A program made the translations under genes and the position numbers. The notes beneath the pieces are model-generated. The model made no database searches and was not told where the DNA came from. It worked only from the letters and a program-made list of their open reading frames with translations. A stretch of 64,000 bases of DNA from Rhabdophis nuchalis. Lineage: Eukaryota; Chordata; Lepidosauria; Squamata; Natricidae. The number at the start of each line of letters is the position of its first letter. Positions within the stretch are counted from its first letter, which is position 1. The stretch spans positions 95,647,375 through 95,711,374 of the forward strand of contig CM077644.1 in the NCBI GenBank assembly GCA_039707465.1, read 5' to 3'. Below are positions 1-12,225 of this stretch, piece after piece.

Positions 1-541
1 GTAGTCTTATTGTTGTCTAAGAAACCAAATTATTTCCCATGGAGAGATTTTCGGGAGCAATAAGTACAGATAACACATGAATGGCGGCACAGTAGTTTTT
101 CTAAATAAGGAAAAACTAAATGTATAATTGCAAGTAATAGTTCAATGAAGAAATCTACAGCAACATGTATAAATTTGGGAAAAGAGGGGGAAATGGTTGG
201 AGACATTTGCAAATGTTGGTAGAGGAAAGTGAGAGTTGGATAGATCAGGAAAAACATAAAAGGTGTGCCCAAATCAGTTTGAATGGAATGCTTGTCTGTA
301 TTGTAACGCAAAAGGAGATACCATCCAGAATGTGTGAATGCAGAATATATGTGGACTGAATATGAAAGTGATGGTCATGAATGTACAATGAGTTGATTTA
401 AATGTATAGAGAGAATAAAGACTGAATCACAAAACCAATAGATGAAGGAAGAAGGATTGGATCAAGTGAGAGGAAAGACTGGGAAAGTCATGGATTTCAT
501 GGAGTTGATGAGATACTTAAACATTTTATTACCAAATAGAT
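1..541. other. AT-rich intergenic DNA, no gene seen
   Basis: No exon, RNA gene or clear repeat boundary is visible. Purine-rich stretches resemble degraded LINE 3' sequence, but this cannot be confirmed by eye. Confidence 0.4.
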
Positions 542-670
542 CAGGTGTCTCCAACCTTGGCAACTTTAAGATTTGTAGACTTCAATTCCCAGAATTCCTC
601 AGCCCGCTGGCTGAAGAACTCTGGAGTTGAAGTTCACAAGTCTTAAAGTTGCCAAGGTTGGAGATCCCTG
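542..670. mobile_element. hAT-like palindromic MITE
   Basis: This 129 bp element has inverted ends (CAGGTGTCTCCAACCTTGG at the left, its near complement at the right). It is flanked by 8 bp direct repeats, AAATAGAT at 534-541 and GAATAGAT at 671-678. An 8 bp duplication is the mark of hAT transposition. The inside contains the ACTTCAA-TCCCAGAATTC core shared with several other elements in the window. Confidence 0.8.
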
Positions 671-1224
671 GAATAGATGGATGTGGAGGAAACACAGGTG
701 GTTTGTTAAGATCAGAAAGATATGGAAGAATGTAGGGAATAATGCTGATAGTATGTAGACTAGGTTTAACTATCTTTTCTTTTTTATATTCTTTTAATAA
801 GATTCTTATAATTGTATAAATTATGAATTTATGAATTATACATTTGAATTTACATATTTAACAATAATTTTTAAATTTAAATTTTGTAATTTATAAATTA
901 TTTTATATTCTTATTTACATTCTTAGTTCATATCTTTATGAGGTGTGCTGTTTTCCTACACCTTTTTTGCATTCTGCATAATGTTACTTACATCAAAGAG
1001 ATAGCACCTGGATATATTTGCACGAAAGTATGGATAATGGCTTGTTACAGCTAGGAAGTAACAACTGGAATAGAACATAAGTGGAAGTAAGAAAGTAGAA
1101 GAGATAGTTTATGATTCTCATTGTGCCCATAGTTTAATATCTCGTTTGAACTGACCAGGTATACCGCAAGCCCTTCCATATTTTCCCAGGGTGGCTTATT
1201 TTATTTAACTGGTTTTGATGATAA
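671..1224. other. AT-rich intergenic DNA
   Basis: Low-complexity AT-rich sequence around 780-910. Nothing else is recognisable. Confidence 0.4.
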
Positions 1225-1820
1225 TTCAATACAATACAATAGCAGAGTTGGAAGGGACCTTGGAGGTCTTCTAGTCCAACCCCCTGCTTAGGCAGGAAGC
1301 CCTATACAGTTTTAGACAAATGGCTATCCAACATCTTTATAAAGACTTGCAGTGTTGGGGCATTCACAACTTCTGGAGGCAAGCTGTTCCATTGATTAAT
1401 TGTTCTAACTGTCAGGAGATTTCTCCTCAGTTCTAAGTTGCTTCTCTCCTTGATTAGTTTCCACCCATTGCTTCTTGTTCTACCCTCAGGTGCTTTGGAG
1501 AATAGTTTGACTCCCTCTTCTTTGTGGCAACCCCTGAGATATTGGAACACTGCTATCATGTCTCCCCTAGTCCTTCTTTTCATTAAACTAGGCATACCCA
1601 GTTCCTGCAACCGTTCTTCATATGTTTTAGTCTCCAGTCCCCTAATCATCTTTGTTGCTCTTTTCTGCACTCTTTCTACAGTCTCCACATCTTTTCTACA
1701 TTGTGGCGACCAAAACTAAATGCCGTATTCCAAGTGTGGCATTATAAAGTGGTATTAACACTTCACGTGATCTTGATTCTATCCCTCTATTTATGCAGCC
1801 TAGAACTGTGTTGGCTTTTT
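1225..1820 (-). mobile_element. CR1 LINE 3' fragment
   Basis: On the - strand this encodes the C-terminal part of the CR1 ORF2 protein (METVERVQKRATKMIRGLE and onward). It matches the same region of the longer CR1 copy at 5250-7852, and it ends in the typical ATTGTATTGTATTG short tandem tail at 1225-1240. It is 5' truncated, as most CR1 copies are. The reading frame stays open for 128 codons, so decay is moderate. Confidence 0.93.
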
Positions 1821-1975
1821 TATTTTATTTTATTTTATTCGTATTTATACCCCGCCCTTCTCCAAAAGGACCCAGGGCAGCTGCTGCTTTTTGCAATTCT
1901 GCCTAAGGTTACAAACTGGGGAAGATTGACTTGCAAAAATAAGCAGGAATGGTCATGACCATGCTGGGATGAGTG
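1821..1975. repeat. Interspersed repeat with CCCGCCCTTCTCC motif
   Basis: A TTTTA-rich run is followed by ATACCCCGCCCTTCTCC and a GGACCCAGGGC motif. The same head recurs near 43500, 47705 and 49515, so this is a dispersed family. I do not recognise the family name; it looks like a LINE 3' UTR or SINE-like element. Confidence 0.65.
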
Positions 1976-3438
1976 ATTTCATTGTTAGATCTTCCCTCTA
2001 GAGTAAACAATTTTGTAGAATAACATGCAATAGCAACAACAAGCAACAAGAAATTGGCAGTTATGTAATCTACTTAGAGAAATGTGTCATTAAAAATTGA
2101 GCAGCATGACAGGAAAATATATTTATAACAGTCAGCTTGTATTTTTTGTTGGCAGGAAGTTTCTTTGTACACAAATTCATTCTGCAACTTTTTTTTTTTT
2201 TACTTCTGGGCTGCAGTATTTATACTTCTAAAAAATGTATCCTCACAATTCTGCCTTAAAGGCAGATTATATTTAGAAGGCCACTGGTACCAATGCAGAT
2301 CAGAATAAATAGATCATTTTCCATATACAGTTTCTACATCTTCTAATAGCCATACTGGATTTGGGGAACTACGCTTTAAGCAAGTTAAACATCAACCTAT
2401 ATAATTTTGAAAGAGATTACTCTGAAGTATTTGAATGCAAAGAATCTTGACTTTTGTTTTTGTATAGAAAAACTTTCAGCAAAGTGCAGAAAACCTGTTT
2501 GGAAGGGTAACTAAGCAAAGAATAAAGATTCCTTGAATTTTTAAACTAAATGCCTCCTGCAAAGAATCAAACAACCATCCTCTTCTAAATGACAACAGGA
2601 AAGACATACTAAGCTAAAGGACAGAGGGATTTAAATCAAGAGCTGTCAGTTTCAAGCACTGAATGTACGGTCAGTCAAAATTATGACCAATCTAGACATG
2701 AAGAGGTGGCACATTCCAAACCCTCCTTCAAATCACACCCTGTTAGCGGTGTTAGTTAGCATTTAAGTTAAAATTTAACTTAATAATGAGAGTACACACT
2801 TTCCAAATGTTTTATTTTTCCTTGAACTGCATCTTATTTCTGACAATTGAAAAATGTCTTATTTCTGAGATAGCTACTGAAATTAAACAATGATAGTTAC
2901 AGTTTAAAAAAATCCCACTGTATTCTTTGTTTTCAAGATATGTCACCTTAACACTTTTTAAAAGAAAAATCTGGCATATCAGAACATTGAGGGAGGGTGA
3001 AAGAGGAAACTCATTACTTATGGTTTGGAAATCTCTGGTTTTTCTATTTAGTATTTGGATATTTCTATATTTGAACAATAAGTTCAATGCAATATTTTAA
3101 GAGTTGCATTCTAGATCCCCCAAAGTATTTCCAAAACCTTTGTACAAATTAAAATAATGCTTAATGTACATTTGCTGCCCAGAGACACTTTGATTAGGGA
3201 GATGGGTGATATATTAATAAATAAATTTGACTATGATATCATCTTAATATTTGCTTAATACTTACTTAATATTTCAGTAAGCCAGTAAGTCTCCTTGGTA
3301 GTGCTAGATGGGAAAGGAAATCTTTCATATTTCTTAGAGTAACATTTGCTTGAATCTTTAAAAATCAGGTAGTAGACATTGAATACAGACCACCAAAATA
3401 ATAGCTTGTATATAATCCATGCTCTTTTATGGGAAGTA
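1976..3438. other. Intergenic DNA, no feature seen
   Basis: Short ORFs here have no recognisable family and look like chance frames in AT-rich DNA. Confidence 0.4.
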
Positions 3439-3826
3439 CCATATTTTTGGAGTATAAGACACACCGGAGTATGAGACACACAAAGGTTCTGAAGAGACAA
3501 TTTTTTAAAAAAGTTTTTCCCCTCTGCAAACCTCCCCCAAATGGTCAATTTTTCACGAAAATGAGCCCTTTTTTTTAAAGGGCCTAAATAGTTGTTGGGA
3601 GCTTATAGAGTGCTGGGGGGGCGGCAAAAACGAGCAAAAAACGGCCTGTTTTTGCTCGTTTTTGCCCTCCCCAGATCTCTAAAAGCCTCCTAAAAGCTAT
3701 ACATGGCAATTTTGGTGAAGGGGTTTCGGGAAGCAAAAAATGTTGTATTCAATGTATAAGACGCACCCAGATTTTCAATCTCTTTTTTGAGGGAAAAAGG
3801 TGTGTCTTATACTCTGCAAAATACGA
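3439..3826. mobile_element. Mariner/Tc1-like palindromic MITE
   Basis: Long inverted ends read CATATTTTTGGAGTATAAGAC at the left and GTCTTATACTCTGCAAAATACG at the right. The element is flanked by TA on both sides (437-438 of the 3 kb block and 3827-3828), the target duplication of Tc1/mariner elements. A strong internal hairpin of GGCAAAAACGAGCAAAAA and its complement lies near 3620-3670. No transposase is encoded. Confidence 0.75.
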
Positions 3827-5249
3827 TAATTAAGAGAATAAGGTGTTTTTTTCTTACTCCAGCTGAAGGCATGTCCTCTAGATTTGGAAAAGAAGTATAG
3901 TAAAGATATCAAACTGGAACAAATCTAAATGTGCATGCGCTACTATCCTTCCCACTTTTTATTGGTCAAATCTCTAATATGCTCTTCTAACCAAATGTTG
4001 CAGTAAAACAGAAAAGGATTACACAATTCATCTGTTCTACAAACAATTCCCATTTATGTCACATTTATTGACATCAACATGTGTTAACATGTTAAATACG
4101 TTTTAGGTATGGATTGTAATGGTAGTCATTTAATCTGTACTGAAGTTTAAGTAGTCATTTAATGTTACATAAATTGGTATAATATAGGAACCATAAGTAA
4201 AGAATATGAATATATATTACACCAGATATTTAATATATTTATTACAACGTAAGTATCTTAGTATATGTATACATATTAATGTTCATATATATGTTTGTGC
4301 AACATGTAGAGAATATATGCATACACAGAAATCCATGTAAAAGCTAGGTAAAATACAATCCAAAGAATGGTAAAATGCTATCAGTATTTTTCATGGCTAA
4401 AACAGAAGTGAGTTAAAAGCTTATACTTCTTAACAATAAGCAGTAAATAAACATAAATAAATAATCAACAAATCATTTAATTAAAAGATTAATATTTTCT
4501 ACTTTTACGCATTCAACTTTTAATCCCATTCAAAATTTTACTATAATTGTCTCTCTGTATGCTCCCATGCTTATTTAATCTTGAATGGAACATCCTTAGA
4601 GTTTGATGATAAAAATTGCTGGATGAAATAGTAACTATCTTTTAGTAAGAATAAAAGTAGCTAATAATCAGGCTGTGCATGTCAATAGCAATGCAGCCTT
4701 GTTCAGTAGGTTCCTAGATATTTTATTTTCCTTTTGGTAAAAGCATAAGAGTATTTTCTCATAATCCCAGAAAAGTTACAAGTATCCAAGAACCCACAAT
4801 TTCGGGTGGATTATATCCTTTAAAGAGTAATATTTTCTCTGCTGCTCCTTGGTAGCTCACTGAATACCTTCCAATTTGGGGCAGTTCCTCTTCCAGTGTG
4901 TCACACTTACGTGTTCCACTATGAATGTCGCCTTGACTTTCTTATCAGAATGCTGGAATAGGCTGTCATTTTCCTTTCCAATGGATCATATTTAGCCTGA
5001 TCCCTTATCTATGCCAGGTCCACCATGAGTTATTTCTAGGAGTATAGGTTTAATGTTATTGGAATGTTACAAGCAATCAAAGGGTCGCTATTGGTAGTTG
5101 TAATACACTTAAATAATAATTTTGAATACCAGAACAATAACATGTACAACAAGAATCAAAATGTCATAAAATGCACATTACAGTAGTTGGTATCTGTCAT
5201 CAGTCACTCTACAGAAGTTCTGTCATCATCACTCTACAGAAATAGAGCA
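3827..5249. other. AT-rich intergenic DNA
   Basis: Nothing recognisable. A near-duplicate of the ATCATCACTCTACAGAA phrase occurs just before the CR1 copy (5198-5240). Confidence 0.4.
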
Positions 5250-7852
5250 CAACAATGATGAGAACTATCTTGAATGTATTTGGGTCAATATTAAAGGTTG
5301 GGGGGGGGAATGATATTGTCATAGGTCTATACTACAGGCCACCCAACCAAGCAGAGGAAGTGGATGAACTTTTTGCTAACCAACTAACTAAGGTATGTAG
5401 GAAGCACACTACAATAGTAATGGGAGATTTTAACTATCCTGACATCAATTGGGAAACAAACTCTGCACCAAGTGGAAGATCCAATAGGTTTCTAACAAAC
5501 CTAGCAGACAACTTTGTTTCCCAAAAGGTAGAGAAGGGAACAAGGGGAACAGCAATATTGGACTTAATTCTCACTAACAGAGAGGAAATGATAGAAGGTA
5601 TAGAAGCTACAGGAACTTTGGGGGCAAGCGATCATGAAATACTGGAATTCAACATTATGCAAACAAAAGTAGTTGAACAAAGTCAAACTAGAGTCTTAGA
5701 CTTTAAGAGAGCTAATTTCAATAAACTCAGAGAGAGCTTGGGAAGGATTCCATGGATGAGAATCCTCAAGGCGAAAACAACTCAAGAAGCTTGGGAAATT
5801 TTGAAAAACGAGATTATAAAAGCCCAGTCCAGCGCAATACCAATGAAGAAGAAAAATAACAGTTCCCAAAAGAAACCAGCATGGCTGCATAAAGAACTCT
5901 CTGACAAATTGAAAGACAAAAAGGATAAATATAAAAAGTGGAAAAAGGGGGACATAACTAAGGCAAAATATCAGCAAATAGCATGAGCCTATAAAGATGA
6001 AGTGAGGAAAGCTAAGGCTCGCAATGAAGAAAGGCTTGCCAAAAAAGTAAAAAATAACAAAAAAAGCTTCTTCCAACATGTTAAAAACAAGACAAAGGTT
6101 AAGGAAACAATTGGTCCACTGCTGGGAGAAAATGGCAAGAAGATGATAAGCAACAGGGAAAAAGCAGAACTATTTAACTCTTTTTTTGCATCTGTCTTTA
6201 CACAAAGGGATAAAACAGTCCAACCAATCAAAAACAGCACCACAAAAATCAGATTAGGAACACAAGTTGAAATAGGGAAGAAAATGGTAAGTGAGCATCT
6301 GTCTGCCCTGGACGAGTTCAAATCACCAGGACCGGATGGATTACACCCCAGGGTTCTGAAGGAACTGGCAGACGAGATCTCAGAACCACTGAACTATATC
6401 TTTCAGAGATCCTGGAGCACCGGGGAACTGCCAGAAGACTGGAAAAGAGCTGATGTGGTTCCCATCTTCAAAAAAGGGGAAAAAACAGATCCAGGAAACT
6501 ATAGACCCATCAGCCTGACCTCATTACCAGGAAAGATTCTGGAAAAGATAATTAAACAACAAATAAGTGAACACCTAGAAGCAAACAAAGTAATAGCCAA
6601 AAGCCAACATGGGTTTGTCAAAAACAGATCATGCCAGACGAATCTAATTGCATTCTTTGACAAAGTGACAAAATCAGTGGACCAGAGGAATGCTGTCGAT
6701 ATAATTTACTTGGACTTCAGTAAGGCATTTGATAAAGTAGACCATAACCTACTATTAGATAAAGTAGAAAATTGTGGGTTAGACAACACCACCACCAAAT
6801 GGATTCGCAACTGGCTGACCAACCGCACTCAACGTGTAGTCCTCAATGGAACTGCATCTACATGGAAGGAAGTATGCAGTGGAGTCCCCCAAGGCTCTGT
6901 TTTAGGTCCAGTACTCTTTAACATCTTCATCAACGATTTGGATGAGGGGATAAATGGGGAACTCATCAAATTTGCAGACGACACCAAGCTGGCAGGAATA
7001 GCCAACACTCCAGAAGATAGGCTTAGGATACAGAAGGATCTAGACAAACTTGAACATTGGGCACTATCTAATAAAATGAAATTCAATTGTGAAAAAAGTA
7101 AGGTTCTACATATAGGCAAGAAAAACAAAATGCACAAGTACAGTATAGGTGGTACCTTGCTCAACAGTAGCAACTGTGAGAGGGATCTAGGAATCTTAGT
7201 GGACAACAATTTAAATATGAGCCAGCAGTGTGCAGCAGCTGCCAAAAAAGCCAACACAGTTCTAGGCTGCATAAACAGAGGGATAGAATCTAGATCACGT
7301 GAAGTGTTAATGCCACTGTATAGTGCCTTGGTAAGGCCACACTTGGAATACTGCATACAGTTTTGGTCGCCACGATGTAGAAAAGACGTGGAGACTCTGG
7401 AAAGAGTGCAGAGAAGAGCAACAAAGATGATTAGGGAACTGGAGACTAAAACATATGAAGAACGGTTTCAGGAGCTGGGTATGTCTAGTTTGATGAAGAG
7501 AAGGACCAGGGGAGACATGATAACAGTGTTCCGATATCTCAGAGGGTGCCACAGAGAAGAGGGAGCCAAACTATTCTCCAAGGCACCTGGGGGCAGCACA
7601 AGAAGCAATGGGTGGAAACTAATCAAGGAGAGAAGCAACTTGGAACTAATGAGAAATTTCCTGACAGTTAGAACAATTAACCTCTGGAACAGCTTGCCTC
7701 CAGAAATTGTGAATGCCCCAACCCTGTAAGTCTTTAAAAAGATGTTAGATAGCCATTTGTCTGAAATGGTATAGGGCTCCTGCCCACGCAGGGGGTTGGA
7801 CTAGAAGACCTACAAGGTCCCTTCCAACTCTGCTATTGTATTGTATTGTATC
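5250..7852 (+). mobile_element. CR1 LINE, long 5'-truncated copy
   Basis: This 2.6 kb retrotransposon copy carries the 3' part of the endonuclease domain, the full reverse transcriptase domain, the short 3' UTR and the ATTGTATTGTATTGTA tail at 7838-7852. Its 3' end (CAGGGGGTTGGACTAGAAGACC onward) is shared with the fragments at 1225, 31580, 35575, 37154 and 63312. The start is placed where similarity to the CR1 endonuclease frame begins; the 5' UTR, ORF1 and N-terminal endonuclease are absent. Confidence 0.93.
5255..7772 (+). pseudogene. CR1 ORF2 (endonuclease/reverse transcriptase) pseudogene
   Basis: Codes for an apurinic-type endonuclease C-terminal half followed by a non-LTR reverse transcriptase, the enzyme pair that makes CR1 copies by target-primed reverse transcription. 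Visible endonuclease motifs are GLYYRPP, GDFNYPDINW and the catalytic-histidine motif SDHEILEFNI. Visible RT motifs are YLDFSKAFDKVDH, GVPQGSVLGPVLF and the FADD active site. It is broken: a frame change falls at the G run near 5299-5307, an in-frame TGA lies at 5984-5986, and TAA at 7727-7729 cuts the tail that would otherwise reach the TAG at 7770-7772. The TGA is what C-to-T decay of a CGA codon would give. The copy cannot make a full protein. Confidence 0.9.
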
Positions 7853-8373
7853 CCTCTCACAGTTATTAATATTATCATTCATTTATTTAATTTGTAGAAT
7901 GACAAGATACATATTAACTAAACAACATTAAGAATGTTGATATACCAAAGATAATTAAACAGCAATGTAGCAAGTATATAGCTTAGCTAATTAATTAGCC
8001 TACTATAATTCTCTGCCAATTTAACAAGGTAATTCTAGAATTAAATCCTATTTGTTTTCAATAGGCCAATCCTCAAATAGACTGCCGCATTAATATCCCA
8101 ATGTTATCTACATTAGCAATATTTTTAAAATGTAGATTCTGGAGTTTAGAATTACAATTGTGGTTCTTCTTGGCTGAGTTAATGACTTAAAATAATTCTG
8201 GTTGAAACAGCAAAAGAATACTTCAACTTCTACCAGTCCAAACTCTTTAACCATATAATTCTTATTTCCCCCTACAAATGATGTCCTCCAGATGTATAGC
8301 TTAGTAGTCCCAGAATTCATGGAACTCTGAGAATTATAACCAAAACATATCTAAAGATTCTCAGGAAAAGCTG
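7853..8373. other. Intergenic DNA, no feature seen
   Basis: AT-rich sequence without recognisable repeat or exon. Confidence 0.4.
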
Positions 8374-8784
8374 CAGGGGAAGGCTTCAAAATTTTTAGCA
8401 AGGGGTTCTCTGCCTGGTTGCTGGGTGGGCGTGGCTATGGTGAGCGGTCTCCTGCACCACAGTGGAGGGCATGTTTTTGTCCTCCCTGGGCTCTGGACGC
8501 TTTCTTTGAGCCTCCAGGAGGATGAAAATGGCATCTGCAGGCTGTGGAGTCCCTCTGGAAGCTGGAAATGGGCTTCCTGTGGGGCCGTTTTTCGCCCTCC
8601 CTGAGCCTCTTTACGCACCCTGCATTTTCTTGCATCCAAAATGGGCCACGTGGGGACTCCTAGGAGGGGCAGGGTGGGATGGGCAGGGCCAATTAGGAGT
8701 GGGATTTGGGGGTTCTCTGAACTGCACAGAATCTTAGCTAGAGGTTCTCCTGAATCCCTGCGAACCCCCAGCAGCTCACCCCTG
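8374..8784. mobile_element. hAT-like nonautonomous element, family A copy 1
   Basis: A 411 bp GC-rich element, CAGGGGAAGGCTTC at the left and CTCACCCCTG at the right. Flanking 8 bp repeats are AAAAGCTG (8366-8373) and GAAAGCTG (8785-8792), 7 of 8 matching. A second copy at 34370-34741 shares almost the whole sequence, including TTCTCTGCCTGGTTGCTGGG. ORFs inside are chance frames in the GC-rich repeat. Confidence 0.72.
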
Positions 8785-8982
8785 GAAAGCTGCCATAAAA
8801 ATCGCTATTCTTAAGAAGATTGGTACTTCTGATCAGAAGACCTATTTAGACCTTTGGGCTGGTGAAACAGATGGTTTGGCTTGCTTTGCATTGTCGTATT
8901 GTTACCACCTTCAGGATGATGAGCATCTTCCCACGATCTGTATCAGCAGATTTGGGAATTGCAGTTTCCTGTTTTAAGAAAC

Positions 8983-9309
8983 CAGTGGTGTGTTCCAGAT
9001 TCCATTCCAACCAGTACAGTTGGAAAAAGCCGGGCATCATCCACATGGATGCGCGCAGTGCATGCGCACACACGCACAGTTTGCGCATGCATCTTGGCGC
9101 TTCCGCGAGCCTCTGTGACACTCCAACTGCTCAGCAGAGCGTCACGCAGGCGCTGTATGCGCTGCACACGTGCGCAGAAGCGCTGAAGACTTAAAAGAAT
9201 GGTAAGAAGCGAGGGCGGGTGGGCGGGCTCTCCGGAGCACCATACCGGAACAGTATCTGGTGCTCTGGGCAGGCTCCGGTATGCCCATACCTCCTGCAAC
9301 CCATCACTG
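8983..9309. mobile_element. hAT-like nonautonomous element, CpG-rich
   Basis: Ends CAGTGGTGTGTTCCAGATTCC and CAACCCATCACTG are roughly inverted. Flanks TAAGAAAC (8975-8982) and AAAGGAAC (9310-9317) match at 6 of 8 positions. The body is rich in GCGC/CACGCA dinucleotides. Related in its ends to the elements at 21259 and 54450. Confidence 0.6.
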
Positions 9310-11370
9310 AAAGGAACATATTTTTAAAAGATTAATAGCATGACAACTTCATGAGTAAAAAAAACACAGGACTCAGTTCTAAGGCCTGTTAATCAGTAAC
9401 CAGTATTTACCTAAATACCTGCTGGTGGACAGGGCAGCAATAAAAATTACAGCCAGCACAACCGATTTGGTATTTTGCCAACTGTAATCCAATATTTCTG
9501 CAGAGCATCAGATTATGAAAATATGGGCATGCATTAATAGTTATTAGGACGTAATTAAACTAAAGTGCAAGTTGTCTGCATCAAATGCACAGTAACTAGA
9601 AGCAATTTGAAGAAACCAATGCAGTTTTTAAAAGAAAGAACACACTGTAGAAAAATCAGTTCTGTAGCTCTTTATGTAATGAATGATGGCAGGAAACACG
9701 ATTTGCTGGATGTAATTCCATTCCTAAAAGTACTGCAGTAATGCTTCATTCTTAACCAGATTTTGTTCCTATCAGTTCCAAAAGACAAAGCAGAATTTAG
9801 AATTCTACAATTCCTAAAACAGTCACTTAGTTGACACATGCTATTAACTACCTGGGTTTTTCTCTTGTGATTTCTTTAGAAAAGAAACAAGGTGAATCTT
9901 AAACTCATAAGGAAGTCGCGCCCTGTTTTAAAGATAAATTACAATACAGGTCATTGCACACGGGAATCATATCCCAATTTCCCCCAATCTGATTACAGTC
10001 AGAGACGTTGGGCTATAATTCCGTTGATTGTCTTCTAACATTGTATTGTAGGACAGATCATGAGAGCAGTAATCCAATATGCATAAGTAAGGGTTAGGTG
10101 GGAACATGGGCATAATATAAACTGTTATTCTCTGTAATCATAATAATATTTAATCTGTATCTATGTAACTTAGAAACGGAAGACGCTGCTATGTTTACAA
10201 CTGAAACCTTCTGGAGGAAAAGCTATGAAGGGAAAGATATGACAGCACTTTTTCATTATAAAGAGCTACATCTATTTTTCAAGAGTAGTAGAGTTTAGTA
10301 TTTTGCCAGCATGAAAAATGCAATCTCATTTCTGCCAACGAAATCTACTGTGCTTTAAGAAAATCATCTTGAATCCATCTTGGGATCAGACAACCCGGAA
10401 AACCAACTTTATGACCAGATCTTGTGTAGCTATTTAGAATCCCTCTTTAGCATTCTCACCTCACAATGTAAAATCAATTAGAAACTCTGAGAATGTGCCT
10501 GTGGGCAACATGCATTTTCCCAATGTAGCTTAGAACATAGATGAACTTCGACTCTTAAGACCTACTCAAAAAGATCAAGGGTAAGATATAGCAATATGCG
10601 TGAAAGTACAAGTTATCGTCTTGTTGATTGCTGTTTCAAAAGAAGAGCAAGTCCAAACTTCAATACTTTTACAAGTGCCTAAACTTTAATACTTGTGCAA
10701 GTGCCTAGATTCAGATGGCTAATACAATACATTGCTGAATAAAACTAAATACTTTTCTATAATTAAATGGCTGTACAAAAAGAGATAGCATCCTACTGCT
10801 CATCATCCCAAGAGATAAATGGTCTCTGACACTAAGATATGTTCTTACTTTTCAGAGTTCAACACATTCTAGTAGCAGAAATTTGGGGAAGGGAAGGGTG
10901 TTATGTAATAAGTGGGATGTGCTACAAGTAATTGTGCATGATATTTACCACCTATTTTAATATTCTCTGCATTCAACAGGATATACTTTTATAAAAGACT
11001 ATTAGCTATTGATTAGAAGCAGGATGTAGGAATAAATGTTTAATGCTGCCACAAGCTCCTGTTTAAAACTATTTATGTCCTGACATAGACAGAACTTATT
11101 CTTTTAAGCCAAGATTTTTTTTTAATATAGTTTCATTAACTAAGCCGCAATTATTTTATGTGAATATGATACTAAACTACAGGGGTTAGATTCGTGCATT
11201 GCTCTTAAGCCAAAATCCAAAATGAGTGAATTAATTTTGTCAGACTGCAATGGTTTTAATGCCTAACACAATCCACATGAGCATCCATGGTGAATGCTAC
11301 TTAGGATTGTACCAAGATCTAATAAATTTAGGGCTGTACACTTAAACCAAATAATACAATCTAGATCTAT
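9310..11370. other. Intergenic DNA, no feature seen
   Basis: No exon-like frame or clear repeat. A short direct repeat (acttCaatacttttacaagtgcctaaa-type phrase) occurs near 10655-10705. Confidence 0.4.
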
Positions 11371-12225
11371 TTATTAATATATTGAATTTATATGCCTCCC
11401 ATCTCAATGTTGCAGGAACTTTGGGCGGCTTAAAAAAATAATAAAGATAAAAAAAGAAAAAATGAAACAATTAAAAGTTTAAAAGTTTAAATAAAGGCTA
11501 AAAACCAAGAGGATAGGCAACATCTCTCTATCGTATCAGCCTCCTTCAGCATAAAGCATCCCTATTGGGGGCCCAGCCAGCTGGTAGAGCCAGCATTTAA
11601 GGCCGTTCCATAAGGCCAGAAATGTGAGCACCAATCTCACCTCCATTGGGAAAATAATCCAAAGAATGGGGCCACAGCAGGAAAGGCTCTTCTGCTGCAT
11701 CCTCCCAGCTGAAGTTCTTTGGTAGATGCTCTCACAGATTAACAGAGTTGGAAGGGACCTTGCAGGTCATCTAGTCCAAGCCCCTGCCCAAGCAGGAGAT
11801 CTTACACCTGCCTCTACCTAGGACTGAACTCACAACTTCCTGATTGGGAGGCAAGAGCTCCACCTCTAGGCCACAGCAACAGATATAATGCAATCCAAAA
11901 TAGGCTTCTTCCATTGGAACAAGTGGAATGGGCTAAGCCCATTGGAATGAGATGGCTCTTCAGGTAATCTAGATCCATGCCATAAAGAACTTTGGAGGTC
12001 TTTGAATTGGACCTGGAGCAACTAATGCAACTCACATAATAGCAGTGTTATATGGGCCACCCTAGGAGCCTACGGAACAGTCAGCACCACTGTGTTCTGC
12101 ACCAGTTGTAGCTTCCAAATGCTTTTTAGGGGTAGCCTCATTAGAGCAGGTTTCAGTAATTCAACCAAGAGATAACCAGGGCATGAGTGACAATGTGCAG
12201 GACCTCATTCAGCTTCTCTATATTT
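11371..12225. repeat. Old LINE-3'-UTR-like interspersed repeat
   Basis: Begins with an AT-rich GAATTTATATGCCTCCCATC head and a TTTGGGCGGCTTA motif, and ends with a tract (TGGGCCACCCTAGGAGCC, GATAACCAGGGCATGAGTGAC) that reads like a familiar dispersed reptile repeat. It is split by the SINE at 11738-11873. The family name is not certain. Confidence 0.5.
11738..11873 (-). mobile_element. tRNA-headed SINE with CR1-type tail
   Basis: Read on the - strand, it starts with a tRNA-like head: box A-like TGGCCTAGAGGTGG and box B-like GAGTTCAGTCC, about 40 bases apart. It ends with the CR1 3' terminus (TGGACTAGATGACC, then AAGGTCCCTTCCAACTCTG). The CR1 tail suggests mobilisation by CR1 reverse transcriptase. 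It is inserted into the older repeat at 11371-12225. Confidence 0.65.

Noticed and set aside
8361..8737. Overlapping ORFs on both strands
   Set aside because: All fall inside a nonautonomous hAT-like repeat, and similar frames recur in the second copy at 34370.
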